A DNA stretch of 64,000 nt. Source: Rhodospirillaceae bacterium. GTDB lineage: Bacteria > Pseudomonadota > Alphaproteobacteria > Azospirillales > Azospirillaceae. This document shows positions 18,485 to 30,007 of this stretch, piece after piece (within the stretch, counting starts at the first letter, position 1; each line of letters begins with the position of its first letter). The notes beneath the pieces are model-generated. The model made no database searches. It was not told the DNA's origin and was given only the letters and a program-made list of their open reading frames with translations. Location: NCBI GenBank assembly GCA_029267445.1, contig JAJUIU010000002.1, forward strand, positions 62,001 to 126,000, in the 5' to 3' direction. The position numbers and the translations under genes were made by a program.

Positions 18485-19498
18485 TCAGGCGTCCACCAGC
18501 ACGTCCGTCCACAGCTCGGACGGATCGGGCTCGGGGCTCTGCGTGGCGAATTCGGCCGCCTCGGTGACGATCTGCTTCACGTCGCGGTCGATCGCCTTCA
18601 GCGAATCCTCGTCGGCGATGCCCTTCTCAAGCAGCAGCCGCTTCAGGTTGTCGATGGGGTCGCTTTCCGACCGCATCTTGTTGACCTCCTCCTTGGTCCG
18701 GTACTTGGCCGGATCGGACATGGAGTGGCCGCGATAGCGGTAGGTCTTCATCTCCAGGATGATCGGACCGCCGCCGCCGCGCACAAAGGCGACGGCCTCG
18801 TCCGACGCGGCCTTCACGTCCAGCACGTCCATGCCGTTCACCTGCCGGCCCGGGATGCCGTAGGCCGATCCGCGCATATAGAGCTCGCCAGCGGACGCGC
18901 GGTTCTGCGCCGTGCCCATGGCGTACTTGTTGTTCTCGATCACGTAGATGACCGGCAGCTTCCAAAGGGCGGCCATGTTGAAGCTCTCGTACACCTGCCC
19001 CTGGTTCACCGCGCCGTCGCCCATGTAGCAGACGTTCAGCTTGCCATCCTTCTTGTACTTGTGGGCGAAGCCGAGGCCGGTGCCGATCGGCACCTGGGCG
19101 CCGACGATGCCGTGACCGCCGAAAAAGGCCTTCTCGCGGCTGAACATGTGCATGGAGCCGCCCTTGCCCTTCGAATAGCCGCCGCGCCGGCCGGTCAGCT
19201 CCGCCATGACGCCCTTCGGGTCCATGTCGCAGGCCAGCATGTGGCCATGGTCACGGTAGCTGGTGATGACGCTGTCGCCGGGCTGCAGCGCGTTCTGGAT
19301 GCCCACCACCACGGCCTCCTGGCCGATGTAGAGGTGGCAGAAGCCCCCGATCAGCCCCATGCCGTACATCTGCCCCGCCTTCTCCTCAAATCGGCGGATC
19401 AGCAGCATTTCCCGGTAGTAGCGGAGCAGGTCGTCGCGGCTGGGAGCCGCTGCTTCGGAGGCCGCAGGCTTGGATGTGCGGCGCTTTGCGGTGGCCAC
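18485..19498 (-). CDS. pdhA: Pyruvate dehydrogenase E1 alpha subunit
   Basis: The catalytic E1-alpha subunit decarboxylates pyruvate using thiamine diphosphate. The ThDP motif is intact (GDGAVNQG, ending in NN about 25 residues later at IENN), and the regulatory-loop region RYRGHSMSDPAKYR is conserved. I place the start at a GTG at 19498 (VATAKRRTSK), because a strong AGGAGGGAGGA Shine-Dalgarno run lies 5 to 10 bases ahead. The ATG starts further upstream would put that run inside the coding region. This gives 337 residues. It is the first gene of pdhABC-GNAT-lpdA. Confidence 0.92.
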   Translation of the reverse strand: MATAKRRTSKPAASEAAAPSRDDLLRYYREMLLIRRFEEKAGQMYGMGLIGGFCHLYIGQEAVVVGIQNALQPGDSVITSYRDHGHMLACDMDPKGVMAELTGRRGGYSKGKGGSMHMFSREKAFFGGHGIVGAQVPIGTGLGFAHKYKKDGKLNVCYMGDGAVNQGQVYESFNMAALWKLPVIYVIENNKYAMGTAQNRASAGELYMRGSAYGIPGRQVNGMDVLDVKAASDEAVAFVRGGGGPIILEMKTYRYRGHSMSDPAKYRTKEEVNKMRSESDPIDNLKRLLLEKGIADEDSLKAIDRDVKQIVTEAAEFATQSPEPDPSELWTDVLVDA

Positions 19499-19570
19499 GG
19501 GCTTCCTCCCTCCTGTTGGGGCGTCCGGCATGCCGGTTCGCGCCCGCAACAGCTAATGCCGCGCGCCGAT

Positions 19571-19611
19571 CAATGCAAGCTGTGTGCAATGCAACATGCT
19601 GATTTATCAGC
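19571..19611. promoter_or_regulatory. Operator-like repeats upstream of pdhA
   Basis: In the AT-richer gap between ftsB and pdhA there are two direct copies of CAATGCAA (19571-19578 and 19587-19594, 16 bases apart) and a perfect 14-base palindrome GCTGATTTATCAGC (19598-19611). This looks like binding sites for one or two regulators of pdhA. On the minus strand the repeats read TTGCATTG and could also serve as -35 elements. No specific regulator is assigned. Confidence 0.4.
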
Positions 19612-19637
19612 AAAATCCGGAATTAACCAATTTCCGG
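19612..19637 (-). terminator. Possible Rho-independent terminator of ftsB
   Basis: On the minus strand, 24 bases after the ftsB stop, CCGGAA (19637-19632) can pair with TTCCGG (19622-19617) over a 9-base loop and is followed by ATTTT. The stem is short and the T-run is only four, so the call is tentative. Confidence 0.4.
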
Positions 19638-19660
19638 CTAATCGCTTCCGTATCAGCGGC

Positions 19661-20032
19661 TTAGGGGCGGTTCCCGGGCGTGACCTGCGGCGGAAGCGGG
19701 GCGGGTCTGCCCGGAAGAAGGATCACGAGATCGTCCGGATGCGTCTGGTTGAGCAGGATGCGCGCCCGCTCCTCCAGCATGTCGGGATCGAGGTTGTCCG
19801 GGCGGAGCAGCTGCACGCGGCGCTGAACCTCCTCCCGCTCCGCCTTCACCTCGGCAAGCACGGCCTCCGCCTTCACCACCTCGCCCTGCAAGTGGTTCAG
19901 CGCCATCAGCCCGCGATCGCCCTGCACCGTGTAGTAGGCGAAATAAGCCACCACGGACGCGCCCAGCAGCGGCCCTACCACCTGGCGGAGGACCCTGTTC
20001 AGCGCGTGCGGGAAGGTGCGGACTGCAATCAT
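19661..20032 (-). CDS. ftsB: FtsB/DivIC-type septum formation initiator
   Basis: A small bitopic divisome protein, expected to pair with FtsL and FtsQ to activate septal peptidoglycan synthesis. The 123-residue protein has a short cytoplasmic N-terminus, one transmembrane helix at about 17-36 (VVGPLLGASVVAYFAYYTVQ), then a coiled coil at about 42-76 and a conserved C-terminal part with DPDMLEERARILLNQTHPDD. The order eno-ftsB-pdhA is typical of alphaproteobacteria. The gene is separated from eno by a terminator, so it probably has its own promoter. Confidence 0.88.
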   Translation of the reverse strand: MIAVRTFPHALNRVLRQVVGPLLGASVVAYFAYYTVQGDRGLMALNHLQGEVVKAEAVLAEVKAEREEVQRRVQLLRPDNLDPDMLEERARILLNQTHPDDLVILLPGRPAPLPPQVTPGNRP

Positions 20033-20121
20033 GCCAGCATGGAATCAAAGGCCGGCGAGTCCGTCAAATGAAAAACCGGAGACCGCCTGAAAATCCCATG
20101 CGGATGCTTCGGTTCGGCAAG

Positions 20122-20152
20122 AAAAAGGGGGCGGAAAACCCTTCCCGCCCCC
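20122..20152 (-). terminator. Rho-independent terminator of eno
   Basis: On the minus strand, about 20 bases after the eno stop, an 8-bp GC stem (GGGGGCGG with CCGCCCCC, 20152-20145 and 20134-20127) extended by A-T/G-T pairs closes a short loop and is followed by TTTTT (20126-20122). This is the clearest intrinsic terminator in the window. Confidence 0.85.
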
Positions 20153-20173
20153 ATGCGCGGCGATGAAACCTGC

Positions 20174-21535
<1,362 letters not shown>

Positions 21536-22171
21536 CTACTCCGCCGCCTTCGGCTGGCTGCGCACCCCGATCCGCTCGGGAATGGTCCGCCGGGCGCCCC
21601 TGGTGCCGCCGAAGAACTTGGACAGGTAGACCATGTCCGTGTCGATGTCGGGCGACGGACGCAGCGGCGTGCCGAAGCGCACCGTCCGGGCCGCGTAGTC
21701 GATGGCGATGGGCAGGATCGGGAGGTCGGCCTGCCGCGCGATCTGCCAGAAGCCGGACTTCCACTGCGCGCCGTGGCTGCTCCGCGTCCCCTCGGGCGCG
21801 ATTCCGATCCACATCCGCTCCGCGTTCTTGAGCGCGACGACGGACTCGCCGACCACGCCGTGCGCCGCCGACCGGTTGATGGGGATCAGGCCGCACCAGC
21901 GCATGAACCCGCCCATGGGCCAGTTGAACAGCGTGTGCTTGCCCATGATGTTCAGGTTCAGGCCCAGCGAGAACATCGTGGCCATGGCGACGATGAAATC
22001 GTAGTTGGAGCTGTGCGGCGCCCCGATCACGACCATCTTCGGCAGATCGGGCACCGGGCCCTCGATACGCCAGCCGATCAGGCGCAGCAACGCGCGACCG
22101 ACGAAGCGCGAAACGGGTCCGCCACGCTTGGGCACGGACGGTCCCAGCTCAGGGACTTGCACGGGCGTCAT
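21536..22171 (-). CDS. Lysophospholipid acyltransferase family protein (PlsC-like)
   Basis: A 211-residue glycerolipid acyltransferase. The catalytic H53-x4-D58 box (APHSSNYDF) and the glycerol-phosphate-binding PEGTRS motif around residue 127 are intact. No strong transmembrane helix is seen beyond a hydrophobic stretch near 63-75. Members of this short subfamily are annotated as 1-acyl-sn-glycerol-3-phosphate acyltransferases, but the main PlsC of the cell may be elsewhere, and ornithine-lipid or other acyl acceptors cannot be excluded. It lies between kdsA and eno on the same strand, with 111 and 81 bases on either side. Confidence 0.85.
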   Translation of the reverse strand: MTPVQVPELGPSVPKRGGPVSRFVGRALLRLIGWRIEGPVPDLPKMVVIGAPHSSNYDFIVAMATMFSLGLNLNIMGKHTLFNWPMGGFMRWCGLIPINRSAAHGVVGESVVALKNAERMWIGIAPEGTRSSHGAQWKSGFWQIARQADLPILPIAIDYAARTVRFGTPLRPSPDIDTDMVYLSKFFGGTRGARRTIPERIGVRSQPKAAE

Positions 22172-22282
22172 CCTCCGGACGGGCCGCCTTCGCCGGCGAC
22201 CCTAGGTCTTTTGGGGTCATCCTCACGCGGCGGAGGCGGCTTGTAAAGCCCGCCCCTTTCAACCGGGCGGAGGGCCGATCGT

Positions 22283-23125
22283 TCAGATGGCGACCGGATT
22301 CGCCTTGGCGATGCGGTCGAACGCCAGCATGAGCTCCAGCACCGCCGGCATCTCCCGCAGCGGCATCATGTTGGGCCCGTCGCTGGGGGCGTGGTCCGGG
22401 TCCTGGTGCGTCTCCATGAACACCGCCGCGACGCCGATGGCGAGTGCCGCCCGGGCCAGTACGGGCACGAACTCCCGCTGCCCACCGCTGGAGGTGCCCT
22501 GCCCGCCCGGCTGCTGCACGCTGTGCGTGGCGTCGAACACGACCGGGTATCCGGTCTGCGCCATGATGGGCAGCGCCCGCATGTCGCTGACCAGCGTGTT
22601 GTAGCCGAAGCTCGCCCCCCGCTCGCACAGCAGCACATTGTGGTTGCCGGTGCTGGCAATCTTCGCCGCCACGTTCTTCATGTCCCAGGGGGCCAGGAAC
22701 TGGCCCTTCTTCACGTTCACCGCCCTGCCCGTCTCCCCCGCAGCCAGCAGCAGGTCCGTCTGGCGCGACAGGAAGGCCGGGATCTGCAGCACGTCCACCA
22801 CCTCCGCCACCGGTGCGCACTGCTCCGGCGCATGCACGTCGGTCAGCACGGGAATGCCGAACGTGTCCCGAATCTCGGCCAGGATCGGCAGGCTCTTCTC
22901 GATGCCAAGTCCTCGCGCGGCGGTCACCGACGTGCGGTTCGCCTTGTCGAAGCTGGTCTTGTAGATCAGCGGGATGCCCAGCTTGCGCGTGATCTCGACC
23001 AAGGCGCTGGACATCTCCAGCGCGTGCTGCCGCGATTCGAGCTGGCAGGGGCCGGCGATCAGGACGAAGGGCCGGTCGTTGGCGATCTGGATGTCGCGGA
23101 CGGCGACGGTGCGGTTCTGGGTCAT
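22283..23125 (-). CDS. kdsA: 3-deoxy-8-phosphooctulonate synthase (KDO8P synthase)
   Basis: Condenses phosphoenolpyruvate with arabinose 5-phosphate to KDO 8-phosphate for the LPS inner core. The 280 residues form a class I aldolase-like TIM barrel. Visible family segments are [10 protein letters not shown] at 23-32, [19 protein letters not shown], and [15 protein letters not shown]27 sits where the metal-dependent class has Cys and the E. coli metal-independent enzyme has Asn, so this is probably a metallo-enzyme. It follows pyrG by 37 bases. It supplies KDO to the lipid A acceptor made by the lpx genes of this window. Confidence 0.96.
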   Translation of the reverse strand: MTQNRTVAVRDIQIANDRPFVLIAGPCQLESRQHALEMSSALVEITRKLGIPLIYKTSFDKANRTSVTAARGLGIEKSLPILAEIRDTFGIPVLTDVHAPEQCAPVAEVVDVLQIPAFLSRQTDLLLAAGETGRAVNVKKGQFLAPWDMKNVAAKIASTGNHNVLLCERGASFGYNTLVSDMRALPIMAQTGYPVVFDATHSVQQPGGQGTSSGGQREFVPVLARAALAIGVAAVFMETHQDPDHAPSDGPNMMPLREMPAVLELMLAFDRIAKANPVAI

Positions 23126-23162
23126 GGCAATCCCGTCGGGCCGGCGGTCTGGCGAAGGAACG

Positions 23163-24797
<1,635 letters not shown>

Positions 24798-24847
24798 CTA
24801 GCTTAGCGTAATCCCACAGATTGGGCCAGGGCTCCGCCCCGACCCCC

Positions 24848-24878
24848 AACAGAAAGAGGCGGCCCTGAAGCCGCCTCC
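24848..24878 (-). terminator. Rho-independent terminator of secG
   Basis: Minus strand, about 26 bases after the secG stop: a perfect 8-bp stem GAGGCGGC/GCCGCCTC (24877-24870 with 24863-24856) around a 6-base loop, followed by TTTCTGTT. Stem, loop and the T-rich tail together support an intrinsic terminator. Confidence 0.65.
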
Positions 24879-24903
24879 CGAAAACCGCCACGGCGCGCGA
24901 CCG

Positions 24904-25239
24904 TCACTGGCCGCTGGGCACCGTCGGCTGGGCCGGAGCCGGCGTCGGCTGGCCTGCCGGTACGGCGGGCTGCTCGGTCGCGGGCACGGTGTCGAAGATC
25001 GATTCGCTGGACCGGTGGTTGCCCGCCAGAATCGCCAGCGTGATGCTGGTGACGAAGAAGCAGCCGGCCAGGATGGCCGTCGTGCGGGTCAGCAGGTTGG
25101 CGCTGCCCCGGGTGGTCATCATGCCGCCCATGGTGCCGCCGCCGATGCCGAGGCCGCCGCCTTCCGACTTCTGGATCAGCACCACGCCGACCAGCGCCAC
25201 CGCGATCAGCAGGTGGACCACGAGAACGATCGTCTCCAT
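24904..25239 (-). CDS. secG: Preprotein translocase subunit SecG
   Basis: Small subunit of the SecYEG inner-membrane channel. The 111 residues give two transmembrane helices (about 2-22 and 50-72) around the conserved LIQKSEGGGLGIGGG loop, with a long Pro/Ala/Gln-rich cytoplasmic or periplasmic tail (about 80-111), as in many alphaproteobacterial SecG proteins. The start at 25239 (METIVLVVHLL) is chosen over an upstream ATG because GGAGG precedes it by 11 bases and the family begins here. It lies downstream of tpiA with a 151-base gap; tpiA-secG-pyrG order is widespread. Confidence 0.93.
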   Translation of the reverse strand: METIVLVVHLLIAVALVGVVLIQKSEGGGLGIGGGTMGGMMTTRGSANLLTRTTAILAGCFFVTSITLAILAGNHRSSESIFDTVPATEQPAVPAGQPTPAPAQPTVPSGQ

Positions 25240-25390
25240 GAAACCGCGAACCTCCGAACTCCACCGGGCGGAACGGTGCCCGGCGCAATGCATCAAGGGC
25301 CGGCGCCATCCAGCGGCGGCCCGGTCACGGGTGCCGTGTTTACCCGCTCCCAGGCGTCCGCGCCAGCGCCAAAACCATCTGTCACAGCCG

Positions 25391-26146
25391 TCAGGGAACG
25401 GCCGCCGCGATGGCCCAGAAATCGTCGGCCTTCAGGCTGGCGCCGCCGACCAGGGCGCCGTCCACGTCCGCGATCGCGAGGATTTCGGCGGCGTTCGACG
25501 GCTTCACCGAGCCGCCATATAAGATGCGCACGCCGGACGGGTCTGCAACCTTGCCCGACAGTTCACCCCGGATCATGGCGTGCATGGCCGCTATGTCCTG
25601 GGATGTCGGGGTGCGACCGGTGCCGATGGCCCAAACGGGCTCGTAGGCGATCACGGTGTTCATGGCCCCCGCTCCTTCCGGGATCGACCCGGCGAGTTGG
25701 CGCGCCACGACGGATCCGGCCTGACCCGCGTCGCGCTCCGCCTCCGTCTCGCCCACACAGATGATGGCCGTCAGCCCCGCCTTCTGCGCGGCGGCCGCCT
25801 TGGCCCGAACCTGGGTGTCCGTCTCCTTGTGGTCCTGCCGCCGTTCGGAATGGCCGACGATCACGGCTTGGCAGCCCGCGTCGGCCAGCATGGCGGCGCT
25901 GATGTCGCCGGTATGGGCGCCCTTCTCCGCCGCATGACAGTCCTGTCCGCCCAGGCCCAGCGGACCGCCGGCGATGGCGGCACCGACCGGAACGATCAGG
26001 GTGGCCGGTGGGCAGACCAGCATGTCGAACCGGACGGGCCCGGCTGTGGCCAGCCGCCGCGCCAGTTCACCCGCCAGCGCCGTCCCGTCGGCGCGCAGCC
26101 CGTTCATCTTCCAGTTCCCGGCGATCAGCGGACGGCGTCCGGCCAT
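25391..26146 (-). CDS. tpiA: Triosephosphate isomerase
   Basis: Interconverts dihydroxyacetone phosphate and glyceraldehyde 3-phosphate. The 251 residues carry the catalytic Lys in GNWKMN (K13), the electrophile His in VIVGHSERR, the catalytic Glu in [11 protein letters not shown] and the phosphate loop [11 protein letters not shown]. The start at 26146 follows GGGGAGGA by 4 bases; the frame continues 41 codons further but without a ribosome site or family similarity. It is divergent from ppiD. Confidence 0.98.
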   Translation of the reverse strand: MAGRRPLIAGNWKMNGLRADGTALAGELARRLATAGPVRFDMLVCPPATLIVPVGAAIAGGPLGLGGQDCHAAEKGAHTGDISAAMLADAGCQAVIVGHSERRQDHKETDTQVRAKAAAAQKAGLTAIICVGETEAERDAGQAGSVVARQLAGSIPEGAGAMNTVIAYEPVWAIGTGRTPTSQDIAAMHAMIRGELSGKVADPSGVRILYGGSVKPSNAAEILAIADVDGALVGGASLKADDFWAIAAAVP

Positions 26147-26249
26147 GTAATCCTCCCCTTCCTGGGCCTGTCTGTCGGCTCGCGCTTTACCAAGCCGCAA
26201 CGCGGATTTCCATGCCCTGGTGCCGGAAACGCGTCGCAGCCGGGTTTGC

Positions 26250-26278
26250 TTGCCGCGCCCGGAGGCCACAACTATGAT
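26250..26278 (+). promoter_or_regulatory. Probable promoter of ppiD-trpE
   Basis: TTGCCG (26250-26255), 17-base spacer, TATGAT (26273-26278), about 63 bases ahead of the ppiD ATG. The -10 matches the consensus at five of six positions. The leader that follows contains a 9-bp hairpin at 26290-26311. Confidence 0.55.
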
Positions 26279-26289
26279 GCGCCGCTTCG

Positions 26290-26311
26290 CGCCCGGCCCC
26301 TCGGCCGGGCG
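26290..26311 (+). other. Leader hairpin upstream of ppiD
   Basis: CGCCCGGCC (26290-26298) and GGCCGGGCG (26303-26311) form a perfect 9-bp stem with a CCTC loop, 29 bases before the ppiD start. There is no T-run, so it is not a standard terminator. It could stabilise the mRNA or be a protein site on DNA. Confidence 0.45.
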
Positions 26312-26340
26312 TCGCCGTCACAGTTTCAGAAACCGGTTCC

Positions 26341-28224
26341 ATGCTCCAAGCCATCCGCAGCAAAGTCGGCTCCTGGGTCGTCAAGATCCTGTTCGTCCTC
26401 CTCATCATCAGCTTCGCGGTCTGGGGCATCGGCGACTTCACGTCCGGCGTGACCAACGACGTCGCCGAAGTGGACGACACCACCATCACGCAGCAGGAGC
26501 TCGACCGCGCCTTCCGCGACGAGGTGAACCGGCTGCGCCAGATGCTGGGCCCGGACCTGACGTCAGAGCAGGCCCAGCAGCTCGGCGTGCTGGATCAGAC
26601 GCTGGAGCGGCTGATCCAGCAGCGGCTGCTGCTGTTGAACGCGCGGGACAAGGGGATACGGGTGGGCGATGCCGCCGTGGCGCGGACCGTGGCGGAGTTC
26701 CCGGCCTTCCGGAACGCCTTCGGCCAGTTCGACCCCAACCTGATGCGGGCACTGCTGCAGCAGGCGGGCATGACGGAGGAGATGCTGGTCGAGCAGATCC
26801 GGGGCGATCTGGCGCGCCAGCAGCTCGTCGACACGGTCGCGGCCGGTGCCGGCGCGCCCTCGACACTGGCCGACGCGCTTTACCGCCACCGGGGGGAGCG
26901 GCGGATCGCCGACGTGGTGCTGATCCCCGCCTCCGTCATGCCGGCCCCGCCGGCGCCGGACGAGGCGACCCTGGCACAGTTCCACCAGGAGGAGTCGGTC
27001 CGCTACACGGCACCCGAGTACCGCACCTTCACCGTCGCCACGCTCACCGCCGCCGATCTCGCCGATGAGATCGCCGTGAGCGAGGAGGATCTGCGCGAGG
27101 CCTATGCCGCCCGCAGCGCCGAGTTCATCCAGCCGGAGGTGCGCGACCTCGTGCAGGTCGTGCTGGCCGACGAGGCCGCCGCCCGCAAGGTCGCGGAGGC
27201 CGCCGCCGGCGGCCAGTCGCTGGAGGAGGCCGCCAAGGTCGCTGGGGCCGAGGCCGTGCCGCTGGACGACGTCACCGTGGAGGACCTGCTGCCCGAGCTT
27301 GCCGGTCCCGCCTTCGAACTTGCCGAGGGCGGCGTCAGCCAGCCGATCCAGAGTCCGCTCGGCTGGCACGTTGTGGCGGTCCGCGACGTGACCCCCGGCG
27401 GGGAGACCCCGTTCGAGCAGGTGCGCGACCAGCTTCTCGCCGAGGTGCGGGAGGAACGCGCCATCGACCGCCTGTTCGAGGTCTCCAACGCCATCGACGA
27501 CGCCCTGGCCGGCGGTGCCGGCGTGGAGGAGGCGGCGGAGAAGGCCGGCGCCTCCGTCGTCAAGATCGAGCAGGTGGACAATCGCGGCGTGCCGGCCGCC
27601 GGTGGGGACGCGGTGTCCGTCCCCGGCCTCGCCACCATCCTGGAGACCGGCTTCGCGCTGGGCGAGGGTGAGACGAGCAACGTCACCGAGACGGACGAGA
27701 GCGGCTACGTCGCCGTGCGGGTCGACAAGGTGACCCCGGCGGCGCTGCGCCCGCTGGAGACGATCCGCGAGCAGGTGGTCGCCGACTGGACGGCCAGCCA
27801 GCAGGCGGAGGCCGCCCGCGCCAAGGCGGAGGAGGTCGCCGCCAAGCTGCGCGAGGGCGCCGCACCGGACGCGGTCGCGGCCGAAATCCCCGGCGCCACA
27901 CAGACCCGCACGGCCGCCCTGCCCCGCACCCCGGCCCAGGGTGAGCCCCTGCCGCTGCCGCGCGGCCTGCTGAACGAACTGTTCGGCCTGCCCGTCGGCG
28001 GTGTCGGCATCGGCGAGGCGCGGGACGGCATGGTCGTGGGCAAGCTGGTGGAGGTGGTGCCCGCCGACCCGTCCGCCCAGCCGGAGATCGTGACCCAGGT
28101 CGCGGACTCCCTGCGCGGCGCCGTCGCCAACGACCTTGTCACTCAGTATCTGGCCGGGCTGCGCCAGCGGCACGAGGTCAGCGTCAACCGGAACGCCCTG
28201 AACAGCCTCTATCAGGAACAGTGA
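26341..28224 (+). CDS. ppiD: Periplasmic peptidyl-prolyl isomerase PpiD (SurA/PpiC family)
   Basis: A membrane-anchored periplasmic chaperone that helps proteins leaving the Sec channel. In 627 residues there is a short cytoplasmic tail, one transmembrane helix at about 12-32 (VVKILFVLLIISFAVWGIGDF), a SurA-N-like helical chaperone region (about 35-200), and a parvulin-type domain at about 260-360 (DLVQVVL...FELAEGGVSQPIQSPLGWHVV), then a second PpiC-like or helical C-terminal part. The parvulin active site is degenerate, as is usual for PpiD. trpE follows after only 7 bases, a conserved alphaproteobacterial arrangement. Confidence 0.92.
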   Translation: MLQAIRSKVGSWVVKILFVLLIISFAVWGIGDFTSGVTNDVAEVDDTTITQQELDRAFRDEVNRLRQMLGPDLTSEQAQQLGVLDQTLERLIQQRLLLLNARDKGIRVGDAAVARTVAEFPAFRNAFGQFDPNLMRALLQQAGMTEEMLVEQIRGDLARQQLVDTVAAGAGAPSTLADALYRHRGERRIADVVLIPASVMPAPPAPDEATLAQFHQEESVRYTAPEYRTFTVATLTAADLADEIAVSEEDLREAYAARSAEFIQPEVRDLVQVVLADEAAARKVAEAAAGGQSLEEAAKVAGAEAVPLDDVTVEDLLPELAGPAFELAEGGVSQPIQSPLGWHVVAVRDVTPGGETPFEQVRDQLLAEVREERAIDRLFEVSNAIDDALAGGAGVEEAAEKAGASVVKIEQVDNRGVPAAGGDAVSVPGLATILETGFALGEGETSNVTETDESGYVAVRVDKVTPAALRPLETIREQVVADWTASQQAEAARAKAEEVAAKLREGAAPDAVAAEIPGATQTRTAALPRTPAQGEPLPLPRGLLNELFGLPVGGVGIGEARDGMVVGKLVEVVPADPSAQPEIVTQVADSLRGAVANDLVTQYLAGLRQRHEVSVNRNALNSLYQEQ

Positions 28225-28231
28225 GGCCCCG

Positions 28232-29755
28232 GTGAAAAGCTTTCCCGAGGAGCGGGCCTTCGCCGAAACCTACCGGTTGGGCCGCCCCCAGGTGGTCTGG
28301 ACGCGGCTGGTCAGCGACCTGGACACGCCCGTCTCCGCCATGCTCAAGCTGGCGGGCGGGCAGCCGAACGCCTTCCTGCTGGAGTCGGTGACGGGCGGCT
28401 CGATCCGCGGCCGCTACTCCCTGATCGGACTGAAGCCCGACCTGATCTGGCGCTGCCGGGGCAGCAAGGCCGAGATCAACCGGGACGCCGCGAACGATCC
28501 GGGCGCGTTCGCGCCCCAGGCCGAGCCGCCGCTGCGGGCCCTGGCGTCCCTGCTGGAGGAAAGCCGGATCGACCTGCCGGCCGGCCTGCCGCCCATGTCG
28601 GCCGGGCTGTTCGGCTATCTGGGATACGACATGGTCCGGCTGATGGAGCGTCTGCCGGACGAAAACCCGGACGAGCTCCACCTCGACGACGCCATCCTGA
28701 TCCGCCCGACGGTGATGGCCATCTTCGACGGCATCGAGAATGTGGTCACCGTGGTGACGCCCGCGCGGCCGATGCCGGGGGTGTCCGCTGAGGCCGCCTA
28801 TCAGGCCGCGATCGAGCGGTTGGCGGAGGCCATCGCGGCGCTGGAGGGGCCGGTTCCCGCGACGCTGGAAACGGACTGGGACGTGAGCGCCCTGCCCCCG
28901 CCCACCTCAAACACCACACAGGCCGAGTACCACGCCGTGGTGGAGCGGGCGAAGGAGTACATCCGCGCCGGCGACATCTTCCAGGTGGTGCCCAGCCAGC
29001 GCTTCTCCGTCCCCTTCACGCTTCCGCCCTTCGCGCTCTACCGCGCGCTCCGGCGCCTGAACCCGTCGCCATTCCTGTTCTTCCTGGATTTCGGCCATGT
29101 GGCCATCGTCGGCTCGAGCCCGGAAATCCTTGTCCGCCTGCGCGACGAGACGGTCACCATCCGCCCCATCGCCGGCACCCGCCGGCGCGGCAAAGACGCG
29201 GCGGAGGACAAGGAGCTGGCGGCCGACCTGCTGTCCGACCCCAAGGAACTGGCCGAGCATCTGATGCTGCTGGACCTGGGGCGCAACGATGTCGGCCGGG
29301 TGGCGCAGATCGGGACGGTGAAGGTCACCGAGCGCTTCACGATCGAGTACTACAGCCACGTCATGCACATCGTCTCCAACGTGGAGGGCCGGGTCGATCC
29401 GGGCTTCACGGCGATCGACGCGCTGGTGGCGGGATTCCCGGCGGGCACCGTCACGGGTGCGCCCAAGATCCGCGCCATGGAGATCATCGACGAATTGGAG
29501 AAGACCCGGCGCGGCGTCTATGGCGGCTGCATCGGCTACTTCGCCGCCAACGGCACCATGGACACCTGCATCGCGCTCAGGACGGCCGTCATCAAGGACG
29601 GCACTATGTATGTCCAGGCGGGCGGTGGGGTGGTCGCGGACAGCGACCCGGAGGCCGAGTACCAGGAGACCGTGAACAAGTCGAAGGCCCTGTTCAAGGC
29701 GGCGGAGGAAGCGGTCCGCTACGCCCGGGAGCGCGGCGGACGCGGCAACCTATAG
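28232..29755 (+). CDS. trpE: Anthranilate synthase component I
   Basis: Converts chorismate to anthranilate with TrpG, the first step of tryptophan synthesis. The 507 residues include the LLES motif near residue 50 (AFLLESVTGG), which in the family forms the tryptophan feedback site, and the catalytic chorismate-binding domain with PSPFLFFLDF, PIAGTRRRG, LLDLGRNDVGRVA and TVTGAPKIRAME. It starts at a GTG preceded by GAGG 5 bases away. No leader peptide or attenuator is visible because it is reached by transcription through ppiD. trpG lies 1.7 kb downstream past two opposite-strand genes. Confidence 0.97.
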   Translation: MKSFPEERAFAETYRLGRPQVVWTRLVSDLDTPVSAMLKLAGGQPNAFLLESVTGGSIRGRYSLIGLKPDLIWRCRGSKAEINRDAANDPGAFAPQAEPPLRALASLLEESRIDLPAGLPPMSAGLFGYLGYDMVRLMERLPDENPDELHLDDAILIRPTVMAIFDGIENVVTVVTPARPMPGVSAEAAYQAAIERLAEAIAALEGPVPATLETDWDVSALPPPTSNTTQAEYHAVVERAKEYIRAGDIFQVVPSQRFSVPFTLPPFALYRALRRLNPSPFLFFLDFGHVAIVGSSPEILVRLRDETVTIRPIAGTRRRGKDAAEDKELAADLLSDPKELAEHLMLLDLGRNDVGRVAQIGTVKVTERFTIEYYSHVMHIVSNVEGRVDPGFTAIDALVAGFPAGTVTGAPKIRAMEIIDELEKTRRGVYGGCIGYFAANGTMDTCIALRTAVIKDGTMYVQAGGGVVADSDPEAEYQETVNKSKALFKAAEEAVRYARERGGRGNL

Positions 29756-29759
29756 GCCG

Positions 29760-29963
29760 TCAGGCGGCCCCCCTGAAGTCGAACCCGGCCTCCTCCACGG
29801 CGCTGCGCACGGTCTCCGCCGGGGCACTGCCCTCGACGGCCACGGTGCCGGCCTTCAGGTCCACCAGCGCGCGGGTCACGCCCGCCTTCTTCTCAACGGC
29901 GCGGGACACCGCGTTGGCGCATCCCTGGCAGGTCATGCCGGAAACCTTGTAGACGCTCGACAT
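29760..29963 (-). CDS. Heavy-metal-associated (HMA) copper-chaperone-like protein
   Basis: A 67-residue single HMA domain, with the metal-binding motif GMTCQGC at 9-15 (Cys 12 and 15) and the ferredoxin-like beta-alpha-beta pattern ending in EEAGFDF. Proteins of this type (CopZ) carry Cu(I) to P-type ATPases and regulators. No copper ATPase or CueR-type regulator is nearby, so its partner is elsewhere. It is convergent with trpE, with stop codons 4 bases apart. GAGGA lies 9 bases ahead of the ATG. Confidence 0.88.
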   Translation of the reverse strand: MSSVYKVSGMTCQGCANAVSRAVEKKAGVTRALVDLKAGTVAVEGSAPAETVRSAVEEAGFDFRGAA

Positions 29964-30007
29964 CGCTCATCATCCTCACAGGCGGTGGCAGGTCCTTCCG
30001 CAACAGG

